Part shown: positions 35,477 through 44,821 of the stretch, piece after piece | Position numbering within the stretch: position 1 is the stretch's first letter | Layout: every line of letters starts with the position of its first letter | Notes under the pieces: model-generated | What the model was told of the DNA's origin: nothing | What the model saw: the letters and a program-made list of their open reading frames with translations, nothing else | The model's database searches: none | Position numbers and translations under genes: made by a program | Origin: Enterobacter sp. Ag1 | GTDB lineage: Bacteria; Pseudomonadota; Gammaproteobacteria; Enterobacterales; Enterobacteriaceae | DNA length: 64,000 nt | Assembly (NCBI GenBank): GCA_000277545.1 | Contig: AKXM01000034.1 | Coordinates: forward strand, 124,001 to 188,000 | Direction: 5' to 3'

Positions 35477-36527
35477 AATGCAGGTAGCTCACCAGCCTGA
35501 TTTGCATCCCGCCGATAAACGACGCGAAAGCGGAAGGCGAATTGTAAAGCTGCACCGTGGCCCGTGCGCCAGCCGGCAGATCTGGCGTTTTCCCGTCTTC
35601 AAGCAGCAAATGAATACGCATGCGCTGCGCGTCCCTCACCCAGCGGTTTGACGTTTCCGGCGCGGAAAGCTGCCCGTTGATAGCCTGTTGCCCCGGCAAA
35701 ACGCCCGCATCTTTGCTGGTGACTCTGGCTTTGAAAACCTGCCCCGGCAGCCCGTCGAATACTATATCCGCCATTGTTTCTGGGCGGGTTTTACTCAGGC
35801 TTTTCTCACGGAAGTCGGCCACGATATCTAGCTTGTCGTTAACCAGCGCCAGCGCGGGGGAACCCGCCCCGGCATACCAGCCCTCTTTCAGCTGTAAATT
35901 GCTGATAATGCCGTCGCTGCTGGCAACCACGCGGGTGTAATCCAGATTGAGCCGGGCGTCGTTCAGCAGGTTACGGTATTTTTGCAGCGTGACGTTTTGA
36001 TCCCCGCGTTCCCCGCGCGAAATCACCAGCTGTGCCAGCGCGGCCTGGAGGTTGTTGACGTTTTGCACCGCGCTTTGCCAGCGCGTAAAAGCCCCGTCCA
36101 GATCCTGTTTAGAAATCAGGTTACCGCTGCTAAGTCCGTTAAACCGGTGATAGCTGCGCCCGGCGTTGTCGGCATCCAGCTGGGCGGCTTTAATTTTTGC
36201 CCGCGCGGCACTGATTTGGGCGTCAATTTGCTGGTTGTCGAGAATCGCCTGCTGATAAGCAATTTCCGCGCGTTCGAGCTGATTCTGGTAAGGCTTATTG
36301 TCGATGTCGAACAGCACATCCCCTTTCTTCACCACGCTGTTGTTGCTGACGTAGATATGCGTCACGTAGCCCGATACGCGTGATGAAACCGGGGTCACCA
36401 CGCGCATCACGGTGGAGTCCGGGGTTTGCGGCACCCAGATGTCGGCGGCCAGAAAATAGCAAAACATCGCGGCAAACAGCGCCAGCGTGACTTTTACCCA
36501 GCGGGTAAATCGTTGTTCAGGGGTCAT
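35466..36527 (-). CDS. HlyD-family efflux adaptor
   Basis: 353 residues. One N-terminal membrane anchor (about 12-28), a lipoyl-like half (VTPVSSRVSGYVTHIYVSNNSVVKKGDVLFDID), a coiled-coil hairpin (about 80-180) and the beta-barrel end. It bridges the inner-membrane pump to an outer-membrane channel, as EmrA or AaeA do. It lies between the MarR gene and the DUF2955 gene in a three-gene unit. Confidence 0.9.
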   Translation of the reverse strand: MTPEQRFTRWVKVTLALFAAMFCYFLAADIWVPQTPDSTVMRVVTPVSSRVSGYVTHIYVSNNSVVKKGDVLFDIDNKPYQNQLERAEIAYQQAILDNQQIDAQISAARAKIKAAQLDADNAGRSYHRFNGLSSGNLISKQDLDGAFTRWQSAVQNVNNLQAALAQLVISRGERGDQNVTLQKYRNLLNDARLNLDYTRVVASSDGIISNLQLKEGWYAGAGSPALALVNDKLDIVADFREKSLSKTRPETMADIVFDGLPGQVFKARVTSKDAGVLPGQQAINGQLSAPETSNRWVRDAQRMRIHLLLEDGKTPDLPAGARATVQLYNSPSAFASFIGGMQIRLVSYLHYVY

Positions 36528-36575
36528 AACTACTCGCTAAATGAGAAACACGCCGGGAGACCAGGCGTGAAAGAA

Positions 36576-37034
36576 CTATCGAATTTTGATCATGTTGGCG
36601 GCCAGCAGGTTTACCGTCTGGCTGAACTGTTCTATTTGCTGAGCCGGAATGCCCTGCGCGACCTGCGCCTGGCAGCGCTCCACCGTATCACTTACCGCCT
36701 TAATCGCTTTTTGGCCCGCGGGCGTCAGCGAGATAAATTTCACCCGCCTGTCTTTTTCGTCCGGCGTGCGGGTGACATAGCCCCCTTTTTCCAGCTGTGC
36801 CAACGTGCGCGTCAGAGGCGGCAGGTCGATGCCCTGCGCCCGGGCCAGATCCGTGACGGTGATCTTCTCCCCCGCCACGCTGAGCTGCATCAGCGTCGTC
36901 CAGCTGCTTTGGGTCAGGCCGGTAAACGCCACGGCGTCATCCACGATGCCACGCCACAGGCGCACCAGCATCGCCAGGCGCATCCCCAGCGGGCGATCGG
37001 GAAAATCGACAATGTCGTATTTATCGTCATGCAT
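36576..37034 (-). CDS. MarR-family regulator of the efflux unit
   Basis: 152 residues. The winged-helix core is TVTDLARAQGIDLPPLTRTLAQLEKGGYVTRTPDEKDRRVKFISLT, with the DxRxxx wing present as DEKDRR. It heads the unit followed by HlyD and DUF2955 genes and has a perfect 14-base palindrome 28 bases before its start. It is probably a ligand-released repressor of the whole unit, like SlyA/HpaR-type regulators. Confidence 0.88.
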   Translation of the reverse strand: MHDDKYDIVDFPDRPLGMRLAMLVRLWRGIVDDAVAFTGLTQSSWTTLMQLSVAGEKITVTDLARAQGIDLPPLTRTLAQLEKGGYVTRTPDEKDRRVKFISLTPAGQKAIKAVSDTVERCQAQVAQGIPAQQIEQFSQTVNLLAANMIKIR

Positions 37035-37061
37035 CGGGTAATCCCCATGTAAATAGTCACT

Positions 37062-37075
37062 ATGATAATTATCAT
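37062..37075. promoter_or_regulatory. Perfect palindrome, MarR operator
   Basis: ATGATAATTATCAT is a perfect 14-base palindrome upstream of the MarR gene, placed to block its promoter. Confidence 0.65.
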
Positions 37076-37180
37076 GATAAGTATTTATTTGGTGAATACA
37101 ACTGACAATAACCAGGGGTAATTACTGAGGAAGTGGCAAAGACAAAGCGCCCGCAGGCGCTTTAGAAAAGAAAGGATTTT

Positions 37181-37732
37181 TTAGCTCAGGCGGGCAGCAA
37201 TATCCGCCACGCGTGCGCCGTATTTGACGGCGGTGTCCAGGTCTCCCTGGGCAATTTGTTCGGCGCCTGCGTCAGACGGAGACTGCACCAGCAGCCCGAC
37301 CGAGCCGCCCAGGTTGTTCGCGTCTTCGCGGGTTGCCGCCAGGGTATTCGAAGGCAACTGGCCCAGGCTCACCCAAATGCCGCCGTGCTGAGAGGCCAGC
37401 GTTTGCATCCACTGCAGGCTCACCTGCTTGTCGCCGTTCAGGCTGGCGCTATTGGTGAAACCGCCGAACACTTTGTCCTGCCAGCCACGGGTGAACCACA
37501 CTTTGGAGGAAGCATCGGCAAACTTTTTGAACTGCCACGGCACGTTGCCCATGTAGGTCGGCGCCCCAAAGATGATCCCTTTGGCGTCGTTCAGTTTTTG
37601 CCAGTCTGCTTCCTGAATATCGCCATTGCTGTCCACGGCGACGAGGTCGGCGTTTGCCCCTTGTGCAACATGCTCTGCCACACGTTTGGTGTGACCGTAT
37701 CCGGAAAAGTAAATAACAACGATTTTAGCCAT
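37181..37732 (-). CDS. Flavodoxin-fold NAD(P)H quinone oxidoreductase (WrbA-like)
   Basis: 183 residues. Flavodoxin start MAKIVVIYFSGYGHTKRVAEHVAQGA with an FMN phosphate loop (SGYGHTKR), then FGAPTYMGNVPWQFKKFADASS. It would reduce quinones or chromate-like acceptors with NAD(P)H using FMN. Start at ATG 37732; an earlier ATG has no benefit. A palindromic site (37826-37858) about 94 bases upstream suggests HxlR- or similar control. It is divergent from srfABC. Confidence 0.82.
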   Translation of the reverse strand: MAKIVVIYFSGYGHTKRVAEHVAQGANADLVAVDSNGDIQEADWQKLNDAKGIIFGAPTYMGNVPWQFKKFADASSKVWFTRGWQDKVFGGFTNSASLNGDKQVSLQWMQTLASQHGGIWVSLGQLPSNTLAATREDANNLGGSVGLLVQSPSDAGAEQIAQGDLDTAVKYGARVADIAARLS

Positions 37733-37825
37733 AATTTTTCTCGACATGGTTAGAGGGAAAGCCCCGGCCAGAAGGCCGCAAAATCGGGGTTCATCGTGTC
37801 TGTCTTTTTCTTTCTGGTCAAGAAG

Positions 37826-37858
37826 TTACCTGCCAGTAAGTGACTTACTTCCGGGTAA
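37826..37858. promoter_or_regulatory. Palindromic site between flavodoxin gene and srfA
   Basis: TTACCTGCCAGTAAG, three bases, CTTACTTCCGGGTAA: eleven of fifteen positions are symmetric, with the core AGTAAG-TGA-CTTACT. It looks like an HxlR- or MarR-type operator. It is 94 bases before the flavodoxin gene and 154 before srfA. Confidence 0.5.
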
Positions 37859-38011
37859 GTATCACCGGCTTCACACCGCCCCATTTTGTCTAATAGCCAG
37901 ATAATTTACCCATTTTGCCGTCTCTTCTGCCGTTTGACTTAGGGCCGCTTCGTTAAACTGTAAAACGTGAAGATGGCTCTCGGGTGAGCCGTTAACAGCA
38001 GGATTGATGAC

Positions 38012-39388
38012 GTGGCAAAAACATTATTGCGCAGCGGATGCCTGGATGACTTTCTCGCGCTGGGCGAAAACGGTCAGGCAGTGTTTGATTCCGCGTTTCA
38101 AATACGCGAAACATTACGCCTTCGTAAACAGCAGGCCGTCGCCGACGCGCTGGCCATTCCCCAGCCCAACGACGAAGGCGACCGCGTCGACTGGTATGCG
38201 CCTCAGGAAGGCAGCGTCACCAGCTGGGCCGCCGCCAGCGACGAAGAACGCCGCACCGCCCTTCGCTATCTGGATAATTGCTTATCCAACGTAGCCTCGC
38301 TCAGCGCGCGCTGCCAGCAGGCGGAGAAAACCTCGATTCGCCTCTTTGGCGCACTGCTGGAAAAAGCTCTTCAGTTCCCCGGAAGCCAGCACGTCTACCT
38401 GGTGAACGGCAAGCCGGTGATCACCTTCTGGGGGTTCGTGAATCTTAACCAGGGCGCACGGGACGATGTGCTGGAGTGCCTGCGGGTGGTGGAATCGCGC
38501 GAGCCTGAAATTGCGTTTATCCCTGAAGAAACGATGCCGGAGCCAGAGCCACTGCCGGTAGAAATTAGCGAGCCAGAAAAGCCGCTGCTTGAAGCCCCGA
38601 TGGCGGTTCAGGTGGATGATGATTCTCCGGTTTATAGCCTCACCGCAGTGAAAAAAGCCGCAGCCGAAGAAGAAAAACCGGCCCCGAGCCCTGAACCTGT
38701 CGCCGTAGCCGTGAAACAGCGTCGCCGCTGGCTGCTGCCGGTCGCCGCCGTGATTGCCGTCGCCATTGCGGCCCCGGTGGGTTATCTGCTGCTTAGCGGG
38801 AGCCAGACCGCGCCGGTGGCAACCGCCCAGGCCGAAGTCCCGCCTAAACCTATTGCGCCAGCGCCAATACAGGCCGTCGATGTGGCCAAAACTACCCTGC
38901 CGCTGACGCCAGCCGAAGTTGTGGTGCCACCTAAGCCTGAGCCAGCGCCGGTTGCCGCACCGGAAGAAAATCCTGAGCCAATTACCGTTGCCGCAGACGT
39001 GCCGAAAAATGCGTTAATTCTACCGGCAGAAGCCGTGAGAATTGGCTCCACTAAATTCCTCAACGGCACCTGGCGAGCACAGATCGATTTCAGTGACCCG
39101 ATCACCGGTAAAGCGCCAAGCCTGCGCTACCAGATAGCCAACAACAAAGGCACGGTGCGCCTGGTGCACGGCGATAACATTGTCTGTAAAGCCGAGGTGT
39201 TTTCCGGCCTGCATCAAAATGGCGCGCTGATGATTAAAACCCGCGGCAGCGCGCGCTGCGGTGACGGCAGCCGCTACCCGATGCCGGAAGTGACCTGTAA
39301 AACCGGCAGCAACGGCGCCGCCGTTTGCACCGGCCGCTATGAAGGCGACAAAGTCATACCGATCACCTTCCGAAAAGTGAGTAACTGA
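38012..39388 (+). CDS. srfA: SrfA family protein
   Basis: 458 residues from GTG 38012, with AGCAGGA about eight bases before it. Residues 1-150 are soluble and conserved in SrfA proteins. A proline/glutamate-rich linker leads to one membrane helix (about 243-263). A second proline-rich stretch follows, then a C-terminal domain (about 340-458) with four cysteines. The topology predicted is N-terminus in the cytoplasm and C-terminus in the periplasm. In Salmonella srfA is named as an SsrB-regulated factor; its biochemical role is not established. First gene of a coupled srfABC unit. Confidence 0.85.
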   Translation: MAKTLLRSGCLDDFLALGENGQAVFDSAFQIRETLRLRKQQAVADALAIPQPNDEGDRVDWYAPQEGSVTSWAAASDEERRTALRYLDNCLSNVASLSARCQQAEKTSIRLFGALLEKALQFPGSQHVYLVNGKPVITFWGFVNLNQGARDDVLECLRVVESREPEIAFIPEETMPEPEPLPVEISEPEKPLLEAPMAVQVDDDSPVYSLTAVKKAAAEEEKPAPSPEPVAVAVKQRRRWLLPVAAVIAVAIAAPVGYLLLSGSQTAPVATAQAEVPPKPIAPAPIQAVDVAKTTLPLTPAEVVVPPKPEPAPVAAPEENPEPITVAADVPKNALILPAEAVRIGSTKFLNGTWRAQIDFSDPITGKAPSLRYQIANNKGTVRLVHGDNIVCKAEVFSGLHQNGALMIKTRGSARCGDGSRYPMPEVTCKTGSNGAAVCTGRYEGDKVIPITFRKVSN

Positions 39389-39390
39389 TC

Positions 39391-42363
39391 ATGCTGGCGA
39401 CCCTTTTTCACTACAAGCCGAGCGTCACGCTCATCAAAGACAGCGGCATTCAGTTCCTGGACTTTGGCCTTGCGCCGCAGACTAACGCCGCCCACGCCGG
39501 GCGCTTTGTGCGCCAGACGGCCAACGGCCCGCTGTTACGCCTTGATTACGATGTTGTGCCCGGGAAATTTACCCTACCGGGCGAAAACGGCACCGCGCCA
39601 GAAGTGGTGAAACCCGAAAGCACCATTACGCTTGGCCACTCCCTGCGGGTGATGGACAAAACCTGGCTGCCGCTGCCGTTCCTGCGCTTTAACCCGCCGC
39701 GCACCTTTGTGGGTGGACCGGATAACTGGGCCCGGGTGCAGGTGCGTGTTCTGGAGACGCCCGATTCCGCCGGGAATACGGTGCGTATCAGCCTCGCGCT
39801 GGACAGCAAAATTTACGCGGACGATCACCCCGCCGCGCATCTGGCACCGACGGAAAACGACGTCCGCAACGGTGCCCGTTTTGCGCTGGCCTGGCACAAC
39901 CACGAGATCAAAGATTTTCTCGACCAGACCTGGGTGGACGGCTGGTTGCGCGAAATCTTCACCCAGTTTGCCACCCGCGTGGAAGAGCGCACCGAGCGTG
40001 AGCTCGCCGCCGCTATGAAAGCCTTTGAATATCAGGCTCACTATCTGAATATTCTGGAGCTTATCGGCAACCAGCTCGCCGTGCCGGAAGTGAAGATCGT
40101 CACCGCCACGCTGCAATCCCCGCCGATTGACGTAGATTTGGTGCTGGATGTGGGGAACACCCACACCTGCGGCGTCCTGATCGAAGATCACGGCGAAGAA
40201 AACGACGGTCTGCGCCAGACTGCCGAGCTGCAGATCCGCTCCCTGAGCGAACCACAGTTGATCAACGACGCAATGTTTACCAGCCGCCTGGAGTTCAGCG
40301 AGGCAAAATTTGGCAAGCAGCATTTCTCCGTTGAAAGCGGGCGCGACGACGCCTTTGTCTGGCCTTCTATTGCCCGCGTGGGCGACGAAGCTCGCCGTAT
40401 GGCCTGCGCTCGCCTGGGTACCGAAGGCGCCAGCGGGATCTCCAGCCCGCGCCGCTACCTGTGGGACGTCACGCCAGCCAGCCAGGACTGGCGCTTCAGC
40501 CAGATGGGCGTGAAAACCCAGCGTGAGCCGCTGGCGACCGCTTTCCCGCTGATGAACCTGATGAACGACGACGGCCAGCCGCTGTACGCCCTGCCGATGG
40601 ACGAACGCCTGCCGGTGTTTTCACCGCAGTACAGCCGCAGCTCGCTGATGACTCTGATGCTGTGCGAGCTGCTCTCCCAGGCGCTGATGCAAATCAACAG
40701 TATTGGCTCCCGCCAGAGCATGGGGCACCCGACCTCGCCTCGCCAGCTGCGCAACCTGATTCTGACTTTACCTTCCGCTATGCCAAAACCGGAACGCGAG
40801 CTGTTCCGCCAGCGTATGCAGGAGGCGGTCGGCCTGGTGTGGAAAGCGATGGACTGGCACCCGACCGACGAAGGTTTCACCCTCGAGCGCGACAAAAAGA
40901 AAAGTATCGTGCCGGTACCGGAAGTGCAGATGGAGTGGGACGAAGCCACCTGCGGCCAGCTGGTCTGGCTGTATAACGAGGCGCTGGTGAACTACGCCGG
41001 GCAAACCGGGCGCTTCTTTGAAAGCCTCGCCCGCCCTGACCGCGCCCTGACGCCGGACGAACCCGTTGGCAAAACCCTGCGCGTGGCGTCGATTGACATC
41101 GGCGGCGGCACAACCGATATGGCGATCACCCAGTATCAACTGGACGACGGCGTGGGCAGCAACGTGAAAATCGCGCCGCGCCTGCTGTTCCGTGAAGGTT
41201 TTAAAGTCGCCGGGGACGATATTTTGCTGGACGTGATTCAGCGCTGCGTCCTGCCTGCGTTGCAGGCCCACATCCACAAAGCGGGCGTAGCTGACGCGCC
41301 AGGCCTGATGACCACGCTGTTTGGGGAATCCGGCCGCATGGACACCCGCGCCACGCTACGCCAGCAAACTGCGCTCCAGCTGTTTATTCCGCTCGGCCAT
41401 GCGGTGCTTTCTTTCTGGGAAGAGAGCGACCCGGAAGAGCCGGATTCGGTGCTGGAAGCAACCTTCGGCGAGCTACTGACCCAGCAGCCAACCCGCAACG
41501 TGATCAACTACGTTCAGCAGGCCGTGCAGCACGAGCTGCCAGCCGACGCGCCGCAGTTTGACATCATGAGCGTGCCGCTGCAGGCGGAAATTGCCGCGCT
41601 GCAGGATGCGCTGCTGGCGGGCCAGTTTACCCTCACCGCGCCGCTGCAGGCGCTGTGCGAAGTGATCAACCATTATTGCTGCGACGTGCTGTTAGTCACC
41701 GGTCGCCCTGGCTGTCTGCCTGGCGTGCAGGCGCTTCTGCGTCACCTGCAGCCTGTACCGGTTAACCGCATTGTCTGGCTCGATAACTACCAGACCCACG
41801 AGTGGTATCCGTTCAGCCAGCAAGGGCGCATCGGTAACCCGAAATCTACCGCCGCGGTGGGCGCAATGCTGTGCAGCCTGGCGATGGATCTGCGTCTGCC
41901 GAGCTTTAACTTTAAAGCCGCCGATATTCAGGCCTATTCCACCGTGCGCTACCTGGGCATGCTGGACGGCAACGACCGGCTGCTGGAAGACAACGTCTGG
42001 TATCGGGATATCGATCTCGACAGCCCGCAGGCGAACCTGGACACCCGAGTCCACTTTCCGCTGCGCGGCAACGCCTGCCTGGGCTTCCGTCAGTTGGATA
42101 ACGCCCGCTGGCCAGCCACGCCGCTCTACACGCTGGCAATCAACTCGCCGCAGCTGGCGAAATCAATTGCCGGAGACGGCGTGCTGAACGTGCGCCTGAA
42201 GCAGACCCGCGAGGCCGAGTCATTCAGCCTTGCCGAAGCCTGGCTGTCTGACGGCAGCAAAGTCCCCCTCGAACAACTGAGTTTTAAACTGAATACCCTC
42301 GCCGGCAGCTACAGCGGGGCGACGCATTACTGGATAGACAGCGGGAGCGTATACCAAAAATGA
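39391..42363 (+). CDS. srfB: SrfB, actin/Hsp70-fold ATPase-like protein
   Basis: 990 residues, the usual SrfB length. Three nucleotide-binding motifs of the actin/Hsp70/sugar-kinase fold can be seen in order: phosphate-1 DVGNTHTCG (about 251), phosphate-2 IDIGGGTTDMA (about 568), and an adenosine-type VTGRPGCLPGV (about 768). ATP binding is therefore expected. The start is two bases after srfA, and its stop overlaps srfC. The partner and cellular task are unknown; a chaperone-like ATPase role is inference from the fold. Confidence 0.88.
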   Translation: MLATLFHYKPSVTLIKDSGIQFLDFGLAPQTNAAHAGRFVRQTANGPLLRLDYDVVPGKFTLPGENGTAPEVVKPESTITLGHSLRVMDKTWLPLPFLRFNPPRTFVGGPDNWARVQVRVLETPDSAGNTVRISLALDSKIYADDHPAAHLAPTENDVRNGARFALAWHNHEIKDFLDQTWVDGWLREIFTQFATRVEERTERELAAAMKAFEYQAHYLNILELIGNQLAVPEVKIVTATLQSPPIDVDLVLDVGNTHTCGVLIEDHGEENDGLRQTAELQIRSLSEPQLINDAMFTSRLEFSEAKFGKQHFSVESGRDDAFVWPSIARVGDEARRMACARLGTEGASGISSPRRYLWDVTPASQDWRFSQMGVKTQREPLATAFPLMNLMNDDGQPLYALPMDERLPVFSPQYSRSSLMTLMLCELLSQALMQINSIGSRQSMGHPTSPRQLRNLILTLPSAMPKPERELFRQRMQEAVGLVWKAMDWHPTDEGFTLERDKKKSIVPVPEVQMEWDEATCGQLVWLYNEALVNYAGQTGRFFESLARPDRALTPDEPVGKTLRVASIDIGGGTTDMAITQYQLDDGVGSNVKIAPRLLFREGFKVAGDDILLDVIQRCVLPALQAHIHKAGVADAPGLMTTLFGESGRMDTRATLRQQTALQLFIPLGHAVLSFWEESDPEEPDSVLEATFGELLTQQPTRNVINYVQQAVQHELPADAPQFDIMSVPLQAEIAALQDALLAGQFTLTAPLQALCEVINHYCCDVLLVTGRPGCLPGVQALLRHLQPVPVNRIVWLDNYQTHEWYPFSQQGRIGNPKSTAAVGAMLCSLAMDLRLPSFNFKAADIQAYSTVRYLGMLDGNDRLLEDNVWYRDIDLDSPQANLDTRVHFPLRGNACLGFRQLDNARWPATPLYTLAINSPQLAKSIAGDGVLNVRLKQTREAESFSLAEAWLSDGSKVPLEQLSFKLNTLAGSYSGATHYWIDSGSVYQK

Positions 42364-44501
42364 AGCAGCTAACTACCACGCTCAGCCATCTGGTGAACTG
42401 GGTTCAGATGACCCGCACTTTCTCCCTGCTGCTCGACAATGAAGCGGACAGTCTTTTGGCGCGCCTCCAACAGCTAAGCGAACGCCACCGTCGCATCAGC
42501 GCGCTGGAGGACGCTCCGCTGACGCTAGGCATTTATGGTCACGCCCTGGACGGCAAAAATCATCTGCTGAATACCCTGCAGGGCAGCCCGAATAGCCGCA
42601 TTGATATTCAGCTCGGTGATAAACGGCTGGACTACCTGACGCACATCAACCCAGGCCATACGCCAGCGGCGATGGCGGTGCGCTTCAGCGCCCAACGGCC
42701 CCCTGAAGTAGAGAATTACCCGCTGCTGCTGACGCTGTTTAGCGAGGCCGAACTGGCGCAGCAGTTTATCAACAGGTATCACGCCTCTGACGCGCCCCGT
42801 CTGGCAACGTCCAGCGCGGTAGCCCTGCGGCTGACCGAACTGGAGTCCCGCCGTCTGTCTGCCGCTGCACCAGGATTAACCCGTGAGCAAACGGCCGATC
42901 TGCTGTACGGCTACCACCGCCTCCAGCGCCGTCAGCATCACCTGGATGAGCGCCTGGTTTACCGCATGGCCGAGCTTGCACCTTACCTTTCGACAGAAGA
43001 TCGCGCCTTGCTGTTCGCCCTGCTGTGGGGCGAAGATAGCGCCCTGACGGAAACCTGGCTGCGGCTGGCGCAGGCCTTGCAGCATTTGGGCTGCGTGGAA
43101 CAGGTTCTGGCTCCGGCAAGCCTCGTGGTGGACAGTTTCCTGCTGCCTGCCGAAGGTTTTCTCATTCCTTCCGGCCCGGAAGACGCACCGGAACAGGCGG
43201 ATGTGATGGTTTGCCCACTGCTGGGAAATCAGCCTGGTTCTCACCTCAGCCTGCCGCAGAACGACCTGGCGCTGCTGTGCGCCGAGGTTATTTTCACCCT
43301 CAGCCAGCCGACTGCACTGAGCAACGTGGATTTACTGGATATCCCGGCGAATCAGCTTAGCTGGTACACCACCCGGCTTCAGCCGGACACGCTGCTGGTG
43401 TGTAACGCCGTCAGCGAACGCAGTGAAGTTCAGGCGACGGGGAAAGCGCTGGCATGGTGGGTAGACAGCACCCAAAGCCCGGGGCACAGCTCGCTGCCGG
43501 GCCTGGTCTGGGCCATCACGCCGTTTGACGCGCGCTTTACGCTGGGTGCCAGCCTGGACGACGGCGTTCAGCGTCTGATTGGCAACCCGGGCAAGCGCTG
43601 GGGCACGCTGCAGGCGCTGGACAGCAGAAACATGCATCGCCTGCTGGAATGGTTGACCGATGCGCTAAATCCCACCCGCCGTGAACAGCGCCTCGCCGCC
43701 CTGCGCGGTGAGCTGGAAACGCAAACCGTCGAACTGTTCCAGCGCTTTATTGACGCGCAGCAGGCCACCCCACAGCAGGCTCGCCAGCAGGCAGAAGATC
43801 TGGTGCGTGCTCTGCAGGCCCGGGCGACCCAGCACGGTGATTTGCTGGCAAGCCTGGTGCCATCCCGGGATGCTCTGCAGCAGATCTGGCTGCAGCACCA
43901 ACAGCAGCATCAGCCTAAACCGGAAGGCTTTGCGCTGGAGATAGACTTGTTTGCCGACGCGGCCGAGCATGTTGCCCCTCAGACTGAAGGCATCAGCTAC
44001 GCCCGCGCCGTGCATCAGCTTTGGGTTAACCACCTGCGCCTGCTGGGCCAGCGTCGGGAAGCCGCACACCAGTTTGGCCTGGACAGCGTTCAGCTTCAGG
44101 CGCTGTGCAACACGCTGATCGTCGCCAGCTACCGGCTGGATGTGCCGATGAGGCTGGAACGCAGCATGCAAAACGGCGACTCCGGGCTTGAGCTGGATAT
44201 TTCCCGTGCCAGCACGGTGCTGGGTGATTTTATTGCCTGGCTGGGCTACGCCAGCATGCCGGTTGCCGATCGCCCGGCAAGCCGCGTCAATAAAGGCCAG
44301 GCCGTGTTTGCCCCCCCTGCCCAGGCGGATATCAGCCGTCGACTGACAAAACTGGGCGAGCAGCCAACGCGCGGCAACGCCAGCTACGTGTACGACTGGC
44401 TGGTCGCGCTATATACCCGGGCCACGGAGAATATCGGCTATCAAAACCCGCTGGATATTAATGAGAAGCAGCGGCAGACGCTGGTGAAGCTGCTGGGATG
44501 A
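42360..44501 (+). CDS. srfC: SrfC family virulence-associated protein, degenerate P-loop
   Basis: 713 residues, normal for SrfC. ATG overlaps the srfB stop (ATGA). Residues 55-75 have a P-loop-like strand-loop-helix (LTLGIYGHALDGKNHLLNTL), but the Walker A serine/threonine is replaced by asparagine (GHALDGKN at 60-67), so nucleotide binding may be weak or lost. Much of the rest is helical with glutamine-rich coiled-coil segments (about 470-540). In Salmonella it is called an effector; the evidence for that is thin and I treat the function as unknown. Confidence 0.86.
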   Translation: MKQLTTTLSHLVNWVQMTRTFSLLLDNEADSLLARLQQLSERHRRISALEDAPLTLGIYGHALDGKNHLLNTLQGSPNSRIDIQLGDKRLDYLTHINPGHTPAAMAVRFSAQRPPEVENYPLLLTLFSEAELAQQFINRYHASDAPRLATSSAVALRLTELESRRLSAAAPGLTREQTADLLYGYHRLQRRQHHLDERLVYRMAELAPYLSTEDRALLFALLWGEDSALTETWLRLAQALQHLGCVEQVLAPASLVVDSFLLPAEGFLIPSGPEDAPEQADVMVCPLLGNQPGSHLSLPQNDLALLCAEVIFTLSQPTALSNVDLLDIPANQLSWYTTRLQPDTLLVCNAVSERSEVQATGKALAWWVDSTQSPGHSSLPGLVWAITPFDARFTLGASLDDGVQRLIGNPGKRWGTLQALDSRNMHRLLEWLTDALNPTRREQRLAALRGELETQTVELFQRFIDAQQATPQQARQQAEDLVRALQARATQHGDLLASLVPSRDALQQIWLQHQQQHQPKPEGFALEIDLFADAAEHVAPQTEGISYARAVHQLWVNHLRLLGQRREAAHQFGLDSVQLQALCNTLIVASYRLDVPMRLERSMQNGDSGLELDISRASTVLGDFIAWLGYASMPVADRPASRVNKGQAVFAPPAQADISRRLTKLGEQPTRGNASYVYDWLVALYTRATENIGYQNPLDINEKQRQTLVKLLG

Positions 44502-44516
44502 ATTTGGGGGCGTCAG

Positions 44517-44620
44517 CCCCTCACCCCGGCCCTCTCCCCAAGGGGCGTGGGAGAAACAGCAGGTCAAAACAGTAGGTCATCTATTCCCTCTCCCTTCCAG
44601 GGAGAGGGTTAGGGTGAGGG
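44517..44620. repeat. Palindromic intergenic repeat, copy 4
   Basis: Left arm CCCCTCACCCCGGCCCTCTC, right arm GAGAGGGTTAGGGTGAGGG. It follows srfC directly and may act as its transcript end. Confidence 0.85.
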
Positions 44621-44668
44621 TAAGCAGCGACGTCGCCGTCGAATGCATTCGTAACAAATTCTGGCAGG

Positions 44669-44697
44669 TGGCAACCCATTAACTTTCCCGCTACAAT
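44669..44697 (+). promoter_or_regulatory. Candidate promoter of the ABC-F leader
   Basis: -35-like TGGCAA (44669-44674), 17 bases, -10 TACAAT (44692-44697). Transcription would start near 44704, some 34 bases before the leader peptide. Confidence 0.45.
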
Positions 44698-44737
44698 CCG
44701 CCCACCCATTCACTCAATATATATAAGGAGGATCCCC

Positions 44738-44821
44738 ATGATGTCTTGTGAGCGCTTTAACCGTTCGCATACTTTTGGCGATCGTCTCTGCTCAAGCGTT
44801 ATCGGTTCCGTGCTGCGATAA
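44738..44821 (+). CDS. 27-residue leader peptide of the ABC-F gene
   Basis: ATG ATG at 44738/44741 follows a perfect AAGGAGG (44725-44731). The peptide starts MMSCERFNRSHTFGDRLCSS and ends VIGSVLR. Such a strong SD in front of a short ORF about 110 bases upstream of an ABC-F gene is the layout of a translation-sensing leader. Its last third lies within an RNA stem that can also pair with downstream segments, so ribosome position on this ORF should change the fold. I do not recognise the peptide. Confidence 0.7.
   Translation: MMSCERFNRSHTFGDRLCSSVIGSVLR

Noticed and set aside
42360..44501. srfC as an active GTPase or dynamin
   Set aside because: The only P-loop-like motif lacks the Ser/Thr needed for nucleotide binding.
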